A stretch of 64,000 nucleotides of DNA from Chloroflexota bacterium. Lineage in GTDB: Bacteria > Chloroflexota > UBA11872. The first letter of the stretch is position 1, and every line of letters begins with the position of its first letter. Below are positions 16,966-24,344 of this stretch, one piece after another. The notes under the pieces were generated by a model. The model saw nothing but the letters and a program-made list of their open reading frames with translations, was not told the DNA's origin and made no database searches. The DNA lies in assembly GCA_026707285.1 (NCBI GenBank), contig JAPOXD010000011.1:62001-126000 (forward strand), given 5' to 3'. The translations under genes were made by a program, and so were the position numbers.

Positions 16966-18678
16966 CTATTGCTCAACGCGGCAGGTGATCACGTCGACGC
17001 CATGGTATTTGCGATGGTGGACCGAGGACGCGAAGTGCCGCAGGAGCCGTGTCGACAGTTGCTGCGCGTCGTCAAATCCCGCGTGGTCGCTGACCAGAGC
17101 CAGTTGATCTTCGATATTGCCGTCGCTGTCTTCCCGCGAATAGACCACAAGCTCCACTTCGGCGGCGTCGCCGTCAGCGTGCACCGAGGCCACCAGCCGG
17201 CGCCCGTGGTCGGACGCACTGTCGTCGCCTTGATCCAGTAGAGTGAGCACCGCCTCCTCAACTGCCAGGTTGAGACGCGTCGTTGCCGAATCGCTCCATT
17301 TGTTTTGCGACGCAAAGCGATTCAAAAACGCACCGATGTCCGCCAAGGCCGCATGTGACAAGTCGGCGTGCAGCTTGCGTGGCCAGAGCCCGCGAAACTC
17401 CGTGACCGCGGTCATGACGATCGCGGTCACCGCGCCCAGGATCACCGTGTTCCCGACCAGCTCACTCCAAATGCCATCGCTGAGCTGGCCGATGCTGCCC
17501 GCCGAGAGGCCGAGCACCAGCGATACGCCCGTGATCACGGACTTCCTATTGTTCAAGGGACCAGAAAACACCCACTTCGCGCCCTCGATAAAAAGCAGCC
17601 CGAACACCATGATGTAGACGGCGCTTACGACCGAGTTCGGCGTTGCGGCAAGAGCGGCAATCACCTTCCCAAACGGTGCGATCAGGAGCGTGAGCACGCC
17701 GAGGTAGATTCCGACGGTCCTGGCGGCAATGCCGGTGAATCCGATGTACACGGCGGTGGACGACCAGGGTGCGGATACGGGTAGCGTGGCTAGGAGTCCG
17801 GTAAGCAGCGTCGTGCCCCCATAGACGTTCAGGCCGCTTTGGATCGTCCTGAAGTCCAGCGCACGCGGCTCACGAAATGAAGCCCGCTTGATGACCGAGA
17901 GATCACCGACGACCTTGAGGAACGCCGTGAGCTTTACGATCAAGAACGCCGGCAACATTGACCAGAACCTTACTCCGAAGTCGAACTCCCACTGTGGCCA
18001 CTCGAGATCGCCAAAGCTCAACCAGGAAGCCTCCTCCACCGGCCCGCCGTCATACAGTCCCATGGGGATGGCCACGGCCAACCCCGCAGCGACAGCGATT
18101 GGCAGCGTCCACACACGGCGCGCGGCCGAGACCTGCACGGCGCCCCACAGGCCGGCGCCTAGCGCGACGATTCCCGGAATGACGACGATCGCCGACTGAT
18201 CTTCAGATTGAGCGATCGTCCGATCCACAATGAATGGAACAGCGGAAACTGCCACGAGCATGATGATGATTCCACTGACCGTGGGCGTGAATATTCGCCG
18301 CAGCGACGAGAGGCGCGAAACAAGGACGAACTGCAGGAGCGTCGACGCGATGACCAGGGTTGCCAGCAGGCCCGGACCGCCTTCGGCGAGCGCCAATACC
18401 GACATCGCCAGCAGCGGGACGTTCAAGTTCGTGACAACCAGCCCCCCCGAGCCCATATAGCGAAACGGGAAGGCGTGCAGAATCATGCTCAAGCCGGAGA
18501 TTGCCAGCCCGGTAAACGTGACCCAGGCGAGGTAGCTATCCGATTCGCCGGACGCTCGGACGACGAACGTGGTGAGCAGAATGATGCTGATCGTATTCGG
18601 AATGAAGATAAGAAGAGCCGCGCCAATCGCCTGCCGCAGGGGGGGCTTTTCCGCCGGCTCGTAACGCATATTGTTCAC
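16966..18678 (-). CDS. NCS2-type nucleobase permease with C-terminal HATPase-like domain
   Basis: A 570-residue fusion. Residues about 15-430 form a multi-helix transporter reading like the xanthine/uracil (NCS2, SLC23) family: FIPNTISIILLTTFVV, MGSGGLVVTNLNVPLLAMS, GLNVYGGTTLLTGLLATLPVSAP, and VVSAVYIMVFGLLFIEGAKWVF. The cytoplasmic tail (about 440-570) reads LHADLSHAALADIGAFLNRF, RLNLAVEEAVLTLLDQG and HFASSVHHRKYHGVDVITCRV, resembling the RsbW-type HATPase_c_2 fold of anti-sigma kinases. The N-box Asn and the glycine-rich lid are not conserved, so ATP binding is doubtful. It may be a transporter with a regulatory tail, or a transceptor. It stands alone with convergent and divergent neighbours. 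Confidence 0.75.
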   Translation of the reverse strand: MNNMRYEPAEKPPLRQAIGAALLIFIPNTISIILLTTFVVRASGESDSYLAWVTFTGLAISGLSMILHAFPFRYMGSGGLVVTNLNVPLLAMSVLALAEGGPGLLATLVIASTLLQFVLVSRLSSLRRIFTPTVSGIIIMLVAVSAVPFIVDRTIAQSEDQSAIVVIPGIVALGAGLWGAVQVSAARRVWTLPIAVAAGLAVAIPMGLYDGGPVEEASWLSFGDLEWPQWEFDFGVRFWSMLPAFLIVKLTAFLKVVGDLSVIKRASFREPRALDFRTIQSGLNVYGGTTLLTGLLATLPVSAPWSSTAVYIGFTGIAARTVGIYLGVLTLLIAPFGKVIAALAATPNSVVSAVYIMVFGLLFIEGAKWVFSGPLNNRKSVITGVSLVLGLSAGSIGQLSDGIWSELVGNTVILGAVTAIVMTAVTEFRGLWPRKLHADLSHAALADIGAFLNRFASQNKWSDSATTRLNLAVEEAVLTLLDQGDDSASDHGRRLVASVHADGDAAEVELVVYSREDSDGNIEDQLALVSDHAGFDDAQQLSTRLLRHFASSVHHRKYHGVDVITCRVEQ

Positions 18679-18881
18679 CCGGTTCGATGCGTCAACGGTG
18701 ACGCAGCGGCCACAAAGCTATACGGTGCTTCCTGAACTCGGGCGAATCGTATCAGCAGCATTTGGACCTGCGCGCCGCACGGGTTGGATTCGCCACATCC
18801 ACACCACGGGCCGGACCGGTAGCTCGGGAGCGCCGCTCCTCGCAACCGCGGTCGACCCCCGCTAGCGGCGCGATCTGCGTT

Positions 18882-20060
18882 TCACCCGGTCGAGCCGGCA
18901 AAGTCCTCCAGGGCGTTCGCAGCGGCCTCGATGTCCGAGGCGTCGTTGAAGGCGTGGAAGGAAAAGCGGACGGCCGTATAGCCGTAGGCGGCCCGGCACA
19001 GGATGCGGTGGGTCTTGAGGCAGTGCTCGGCCAGCGGCATTCCGGCCACGCCCTCGAGGCCGACGGTGAAGATCCCCGAACGCGCGGCGCCCTGGTCGGG
19101 AGACTTGATGCGGGCGCCCGGCACGTCGCTGAATACCTGCCGGGCCTCGGCGGCGAGCGCCGCGCTGCGCTGCTGAATGGCTTCCAGCCCCAGGTCGCTC
19201 ACCAGCTGAATCGAGGAGCGCCACGCGGCGTAGAGCGCATAGGGCCGCGCTCCAAACTCGTACCGCTCGGCCGTGGGATGAAAACCAAAGCTGCCCGGAG
19301 GGAATTCGGCCTCGGTCACCGCCCCGCCGCCGCTGCCCGATGGGTGCAGGCGTTCCTGAACATCGCGCCGCACGTACATGGCGCCGATGCCATATGGACC
19401 CATGCTCCACTTGAAGGCCGGGAAGGCCATGACGTCGCAATCAAGCTGACGCACCTCGGTGGGACGGGCGCCGAAAGACTGCGCGGCATCCACCACGGTC
19501 ACGATTCCACGTTCCCGGGCCAGGGCGGACACGGCGTCAACCGGCAGCACAACGCCGCGCTCGGTGGTGACGTGGCTCAGGCAGATCGCGCGCGTGTTGG
19601 CCGTCAGCGCCGCCTCCAGGTCTCGCAGGAACGCGTCGTCGTCGCCGTCAACTTCGATTGCGACCAGCTCCAGACCGAGGCGATCCCGCAGCGTGAGCCA
19701 AGGCAGATAGCCGCTGGGGTGTTCCTCGGCGGTGAGAATCACTCGGTCGCCGCGCCGCAGCTCGAGCGCGGCGGCCACCCATGAAATCGACTCGGAGATG
19801 GCGCGGATCAGCGCAATCTCGTCCGATTCCGCGCCAATCAGCGCGGCAATCTCGCCGCGCAGTGCGGCGAGCTCCGCCGTGTAGACCTGGTACAGCTCGG
19901 GATTCGTCGTCGTCATGACCGCTTCGCGGTTGTAGAAGGCCTGCTGCGCGTCGAGCGTGGCTTGGGGCGTGGGCGCCACGCCGCCGGAGTTCAGGCAGCG
20001 GTAATGGCGCACGGCCGGGAGTGACTCGCGCAGCTCGATGAAGGCGTTGATGTCAGTCAT
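18882..20060 (-). CDS. Class V aminotransferase (cysteine desulfurase/isopenicillin N epimerase-like)
   Basis: The 392-residue PLP enzyme has fold type I motifs: SISWVAAALELRRGDRVILTAEEHPSG with the cofactor-stacking His, SHVTTERGVVLPVD, VVDAAQSFG (cofactor Asp191 and Gln194), and AFPAFKWSMGPYGIG with the Schiff-base Lys217. No N-terminal targeting signal. SufS-type desulfurases carry a catalytic Cys in a C-terminal RxGxHC loop; that loop is not evident, which favours an epimerase, lyase or transaminase over an iron-sulfur role. No suf genes are adjacent. Confidence 0.82.
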   Translation of the reverse strand: MTDINAFIELRESLPAVRHYRCLNSGGVAPTPQATLDAQQAFYNREAVMTTTNPELYQVYTAELAALRGEIAALIGAESDEIALIRAISESISWVAAALELRRGDRVILTAEEHPSGYLPWLTLRDRLGLELVAIEVDGDDDAFLRDLEAALTANTRAICLSHVTTERGVVLPVDAVSALARERGIVTVVDAAQSFGARPTEVRQLDCDVMAFPAFKWSMGPYGIGAMYVRRDVQERLHPSGSGGGAVTEAEFPPGSFGFHPTAERYEFGARPYALYAAWRSSIQLVSDLGLEAIQQRSAALAAEARQVFSDVPGARIKSPDQGAARSGIFTVGLEGVAGMPLAEHCLKTHRILCRAAYGYTAVRFSFHAFNDASDIEAAANALEDFAGSTG

Positions 20061-20406
20061 CGGTTCCCATTATGTCAACCCATTGGGCCGCGCCCAGCGT
20101 CGCACGAGGTCGACCACCGCGCGGAACCTCCGGCGAAATCCCCACCGCAGAGTAGGCGGCGCTTCCACGATTCCCCAAATCGAGACTCTTCGACGCCGTC
20201 CGAGGGCGTGAAGACTTGGAAGCGCTGGTTGAATTCTCGTCGCAGCCGGCGCCAGGGATCGCGGCTGCCCGCCTCCGCCGGATTCCTCCGGTCTGGCCCG
20301 GTCGATTCTCCGCAACGGCCATTTCGGTCGATCGGTGACATATTCGTGAGACATTTCGCCCCTACCGTCATCAGCGTGAAGGACGTTTCACGAAGGGAGC
20401 GATGAG
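20061..20406. other. Intergenic region upstream of the FxLYD lipoprotein gene
   Basis: About 350 bp separating divergent genes, with no supported ORF. Near its right end are a pair of similar 11-12-bp segments, TGACATATTCG (20336-20346) and TGAGACATTTCG (20347-20358). An inverted repeat CGTGAA-GGACGT-TTCACG (20375-20392) follows just before the AAGGGAG ribosome binding site. These are candidate regulator or RNA elements only. Confidence 0.4.
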
Positions 20407-21924
20407 ATGCGCTTCAAAGAGTTGATGACGAAGATCTTCCCCGCCGGGGCGATCTTGGGCGCCCTGGTCGGCGCGGGGGTCCTGATCGGCTGTGGTGACG
20501 CCGGCGCCGGAAGCGGCCCGGCGACCGGCAGCGCAGCCGCAGGTCAAGTCGCCGGGCCGTCAGGCGGCGAAGCCGCCGGCGAACATGGCGCCGGTGGCGA
20601 ACGAGGCGGCGGCGGTGAGGGCGGTGCAGCCGGCGCTGAGGAAGGCAGCGGCGCGAATACGCTTGCGCCGAACGAGACCTTCGACGCCATCCGCGGCGGG
20701 GCTCGCCTGATCCTGAACTACGACGCTGCCAGCAACGCCTTCACCGGCACGGTCGAGAACACGACCGGCAATGCCTTGAGCCAGGTGAGGATCGAGGTGC
20801 ACCTGTCCACCGGAACCGAGCTGGGTCCGACGACTCCGATCGACCTGGCGCCGGGCGAGGTGGCGACGGTCAATCTGCCGTCGACGCCGGAATCGTTCAC
20901 CGGCTGGGTGGCGCACGCCGAGGTCGGCAGCGGAGCCGAGGGCGGCCCGTCAGGCGGTGAAGGAGCCGGCGAAGGCGGAGCGGAAGGCGCCGGCGGCGAG
21001 GGACACGGTCCCGGCGGCGATGGTGGCGGCGCCGGCAATGAAGCGGCCATGGAAGCCGCGATGTCGAGCCCGATCACCCCGCTCGATCAGCCGTGGACCG
21101 GTGTTCTCGGCGGGCTGGCGGTTTCCGCCCGCTACGACGCGGCGACCCGGTCGGTCCAGTACACGGTGCAGAACACGCTCTCGCAGGTGCAGTGCTACGT
21201 GCAGGCGGAACCGCACCTGAAGCAGGGGACGACGACCGTTGGCGAGCTTGGTCCCGACGTGCTCGGGCACCTGAGCCCCGGCCGGCAGGCAACGTCCAGC
21301 GTGTCGGTGGCCAGTGAACCGAGCCTGGCGGGAGTCGCATTCGACGGCTACGTGGTTCACCTCGAAGTGTTCGACTGCGGCGGCACGGGCCCTGTGCCAC
21401 ACACCGGCGCCGAGGGCAGCGGTGGCGAAGGCGCCGGCGGCGAGGGACACGGTCCCGGCGGCGAAGGCCGTGGCGAAGGCGCCGGCGGTGAGGGCGGTGG
21501 CGAAGAAGGCAGCGGGGCCAATACCCTGGCGCCGAACGAGACCTTCGACCAGGTTCGCGGCGGCGCCCAGCTGATCTTGAGCTACGACGCCGCCAGCAAT
21601 ACCTTCAAGGGCACGGTCGAGAACACGACCGCTAGCGTCTTGACCCGGGTGAGGATCGAAGTGCACCTGTCCAACGGCACGGAGCTGGGTCCGACGACCC
21701 CGATCGACCTGGCGCCCGGCCAGGTGGCAACGGTCAACCTGCCGTCGACGCCACAATCGTTCACCGGATGGATCGCACACGCCGAGGTTGGCAGCGGAAG
21801 CGAGGGCGGCCAATCGGGCGGCGGCGAGCACGGCGGCGGAGGAGAGTCCGGCGGCGAGCACGGTGGCCGCGGTGAATCCGGCGGCGAGCATGGCTCGGGC
21901 GGCGAACGGAGCAGAGGCGGCTAG
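20407..21924 (+). CDS. Glycine-rich lipoprotein with FxLYD-like domains
   Basis: The 505-residue lipoprotein has signal LGALVGAGVLIGC with lipidated C29. Three beta-rich domains follow, joined by Gly/Glu/His-rich linkers built from GGEGAGGEGHGPGG-like units. Domains 1 and 3 are nearly the same (LILNYDAASNAFTGTVENTT..., TELGPTTPIDLAPG, VATVNLPSTP) and resemble FxLYD/DUF3426-type folds; domain 2 (LAVSARYDAATRSVQYTVQNT) is a divergent relative with two extra Cys residues. The 3' end is a low-complexity tail. The DNA of domains 1 and 3 (20641-20950 and 21505-21812) is clearly duplicated. A two-component pair starts 140 bp downstream in the same direction, so the protein may be its output or be co-regulated with it. 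Confidence 0.75.
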   Translation: MRFKELMTKIFPAGAILGALVGAGVLIGCGDAGAGSGPATGSAAAGQVAGPSGGEAAGEHGAGGERGGGGEGGAAGAEEGSGANTLAPNETFDAIRGGARLILNYDAASNAFTGTVENTTGNALSQVRIEVHLSTGTELGPTTPIDLAPGEVATVNLPSTPESFTGWVAHAEVGSGAEGGPSGGEGAGEGGAEGAGGEGHGPGGDGGGAGNEAAMEAAMSSPITPLDQPWTGVLGGLAVSARYDAATRSVQYTVQNTLSQVQCYVQAEPHLKQGTTTVGELGPDVLGHLSPGRQATSSVSVASEPSLAGVAFDGYVVHLEVFDCGGTGPVPHTGAEGSGGEGAGGEGHGPGGEGRGEGAGGEGGGEEGSGANTLAPNETFDQVRGGAQLILSYDAASNTFKGTVENTTASVLTRVRIEVHLSNGTELGPTTPIDLAPGQVATVNLPSTPQSFTGWIAHAEVGSGSEGGQSGGGEHGGGGESGGEHGGRGESGGEHGSGGERSRGG

Positions 21925-21991
21925 AGTCCATCGGATCCGGCCCACGGAAGATGCTCAACTCTCGCGGGATCCAGGGGCTCTTCCCGAAGAC

Positions 21992-22022
21992 GGAGGCGGC
22001 GCCTCGCGGAGGCGCCGCCTCC
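21992..22022 (+). terminator. Perfect 12-bp hairpin between the lipoprotein and response regulator genes
   Basis: GGAGGCGGCGCC (21992-22003) pairs perfectly with GGCGCCGCCTCC (22011-22022) around the loop TCGCGGA. No T-tract follows. It could be a factor-assisted terminator or an mRNA-stabilising element that separates expression of the lipoprotein from the two-component genes. Confidence 0.55.
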
Positions 22023-22064
22023 ATCCGGGCCTCGATTCCAGGAAGACTCCGTGGAGAATTGGCA

Positions 22065-22742
22065 ATGAACAGCACGGTCTTGATCATCGAAGACGACGCG
22101 AGGATCGCGCGCTGGGTCAAGGTGTACTTCGAGCGCGCCGGATACGTCGCCGAGGTTGCTCATGATGGCCGGGCCGGTCTGGATCTGGCCCGCGATCTGG
22201 CTCCGGACCTGATCATTCTCGATCTGATGCTGCCGCGCCTCGATGGCGTGGAGCTGTGCCAAACCCTGCGCCGGGAGTCTGACGTTCCGATCATCATGCT
22301 GACGGCCCGAGAAGCCCCTGCCGAGCGAATCGCCGGGCTGGAGACCGGAGCCGACGACTACATTGTCAAGCCTTTCGATCCCGAGGAGGTCATCGCGCGC
22401 GCCGAGGCCGTGCTGCGTCGCGTCAAGGGCAGGGTGCAGCGGGTCTTGACATGCGGGCGCATCACCCTCAATGAGTCCACTCGCAGCGTGACAATCAATG
22501 AAGAGCCCATCACCCTCAGTCAAGCGCAGTTTGCGCTGCTCGCAGCCTTCATGCGTCACCCCAACCAGGTGCTCACACGCGACCAGCTGATCGCCATGGC
22601 ATTCGACGACGGATTCCAGGGGTTCGACCGGGCCATCGACAGCCAGATCTCGCGCCTGCGGAAGCGCATCAGCCGAGACGGCGCCCAGCCTATTCAGACT
22701 GTCTACGGCGCCGGCTACCGGTTCGTGGTGGAGGACGACTAG
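22065..22742 (+). CDS. OmpR-family response regulator
   Basis: The 225-residue protein has a receiver domain with acidic pocket EDD (residues 9-11), phospho-acceptor D53 in LIILDLMLPRLDG, Thr in IIMLTA and Lys in DDYIVKPFD. The C-terminal winged helix ends in VYGAGYRF. ATG at 22065 was chosen because GGAGAA sits 7 nt upstream; the frame is open further upstream through the hairpin. The kinase gene starts on the last base of its stop codon, so the pair is translationally coupled. Confidence 0.92.
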   Translation: MNSTVLIIEDDARIARWVKVYFERAGYVAEVAHDGRAGLDLARDLAPDLIILDLMLPRLDGVELCQTLRRESDVPIIMLTAREAPAERIAGLETGADDYIVKPFDPEEVIARAEAVLRRVKGRVQRVLTCGRITLNESTRSVTINEEPITLSQAQFALLAAFMRHPNQVLTRDQLIAMAFDDGFQGFDRAIDSQISRLRKRISRDGAQPIQTVYGAGYRFVVEDD

Positions 22743-24148
22743 TGTCGCTGCGTTGGCGAATCATGGGGGCCATGGTCGCCGTGATCATCCTTGCCATCCT
22801 CGTCAACATTGGCGTGGCGTATTTCGCGACACAGGCCCGGCTCGGAGCGTTTGTCGACGAGATTGGCGATGATGAGGCGCGGCAACTGGCCCAGAATCTG
22901 AGCCGGGAATACACCGCCAGCGGAGGCTGGGAAACGGTGGACCGGCCGCTCACCGAGGCCGGGATCTCCTACCAGGGCGTCCAGCAACAGGAGCGATCGC
23001 AAGAACGCGGCGGGGAGCACCTCGAGTCCTCCGGTCACGACCAGATTCGAATCGTCGTCGCTGACGTCGATGGCCGGGTAGTGAAGGACACCTCGTCCGA
23101 ATTGTCACCAGGCACTCTCGCACCCAATCTGGACGGGCGTCGTGAAGCGGTGCTCGACCTGGCGACAGACGAGATCGTCGGCTACGTCAACGTGGATGTC
23201 GATCGCGAGTTCCTATCGACCGAGTCGCATGGCTTTCTCACGACGCTCCTCGCCATCACCCTCGTCGGAGGCACGCTAACGGCCGGCGCTGCCATCCTGC
23301 TGGCCGCCTGGTGGTCCAAGCGAATCACGGCGCCGGTGAGGGCTTTGACCGAGGCCACGCAGGGAATTGCCCATGGGGAGGCAGCGCAGCTGCCGGTCAC
23401 CTCCTCGGACGAGTTGGGCCGGATGAGCGCGGCATTCAATCGGATGGCCACCGCCTTGGAATCGCAGCGCGAGCTCCGCCGGCGACTGATCAACGACGTC
23501 TCCCATGAGCTGAACACGCCGCTGAGCGTCATTCAGCTGGAGGCGAAGGGGCTCCGCGACGGACTGCAGTCGCCCCGGCGCGCGTCCGACCACATCACCC
23601 AGGAAGTCGAGCGGCTGCGCGGACTTGCCACCGACCTGAGCTGGCTGGCCGAGACCGATTACGGCGAGTTGAGGCTTGCGCTCGAGGAGTGTTCGATTCA
23701 CGCGCTGCTCGCCGCGGAGGTGGAGCGCTGGCAGCCGCAATCGCAGGCTCGGCAGGTAGAGCTGTCGCTGCACCTGACCGGCGGCCTCCCGGACCTGAAC
23801 CTGGATCACATGCGCATGAGCCAGGCACTGGGAAACGTGCTGAACAATGCGCTCCAGGCCACCGACGCCGGCGGAAGCATCGTGGTCGGAGCGGCCCTCG
23901 ATGGCGGCGAGTCGCTGGTGGTCTCGATCACCGACGACGGAATCGGCATCGACGCGGCGGACCTGCCCCATGTCTTCGACCGCTTCTACCGCACCGATCA
24001 GGCTCGAAGTCGTGGAGCCGGTGGCACGGGTTTGGGATTGGCCATCGCCCGAGCCATCGTCGAAGCTCATGGGGGCGAAATCGCCCTGGCAAGCGAGGGG
24101 CCCGGACACGGTGTCACCGCGACGATTCGCCTTCCCCTGAACACGTAA
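22742..24148 (+). CDS. Sensor histidine kinase (BaeS-like)
   Basis: The 468-residue membrane kinase has an N-terminal helix (about 7-30), an extracytoplasmic sensor of about 130 residues rich in Gln/Glu, a second helix (about 165-190), a HAMP segment (SKRITAPVRALTEATQGIAHGE), HisKA with H255 in NDVSHELNTPLS, and HATPase with N-box NVLNNALQA, G1 DDGIGI and G2 GTGLGLAIA. The GTG start at 22742 overlaps the regulator stop by one base. It should phosphorylate the OmpR-type regulator; the signal is unknown, possibly envelope stress as for BaeS or CpxA relatives. Confidence 0.92.
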   Translation: MSLRWRIMGAMVAVIILAILVNIGVAYFATQARLGAFVDEIGDDEARQLAQNLSREYTASGGWETVDRPLTEAGISYQGVQQQERSQERGGEHLESSGHDQIRIVVADVDGRVVKDTSSELSPGTLAPNLDGRREAVLDLATDEIVGYVNVDVDREFLSTESHGFLTTLLAITLVGGTLTAGAAILLAAWWSKRITAPVRALTEATQGIAHGEAAQLPVTSSDELGRMSAAFNRMATALESQRELRRRLINDVSHELNTPLSVIQLEAKGLRDGLQSPRRASDHITQEVERLRGLATDLSWLAETDYGELRLALEECSIHALLAAEVERWQPQSQARQVELSLHLTGGLPDLNLDHMRMSQALGNVLNNALQATDAGGSIVVGAALDGGESLVVSITDDGIGIDAADLPHVFDRFYRTDQARSRGAGGTGLGLAIARAIVEAHGGEIALASEGPGHGVTATIRLPLNT

Positions 24149-24149
24149 A

Positions 24150-24174
24150 CCACGGCCTCGATCACTGGTCGTGG
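24150..24174 (+). terminator. Hairpin immediately after the kinase gene
   Basis: CCACGGCC (24150-24157) pairs with GGTCGTGG (24167-24174), including one G-T pair, across a 9-nt loop starting one base after the kinase stop codon. No T-tract follows. A terminator or transcript-end element is inferred. Confidence 0.4.
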
Positions 24175-24344
24175 ATTGATGGCCCGCGCCGCGACATCAC
24201 TTGGGCGACGGTCCGTGACGAAGCCCGTGGACTCAATCTCACCGCACCAACGGCGGATTGCACCGGTACACTCGGACCTATTCGCGCGGCTTGCGGCGAC
24301 GGCGAAACCCTGGGCGGGCCGTTACGCCGTGAGAGCCATATGGC

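Noticed and set aside
20560-21910. Repeated short GC-rich units that could look like a CRISPR or minisatellite array
   Set aside because: They are in-frame Gly/Glu/His codon repeats of a lipoprotein linker, with irregular spacing and no unique spacers.
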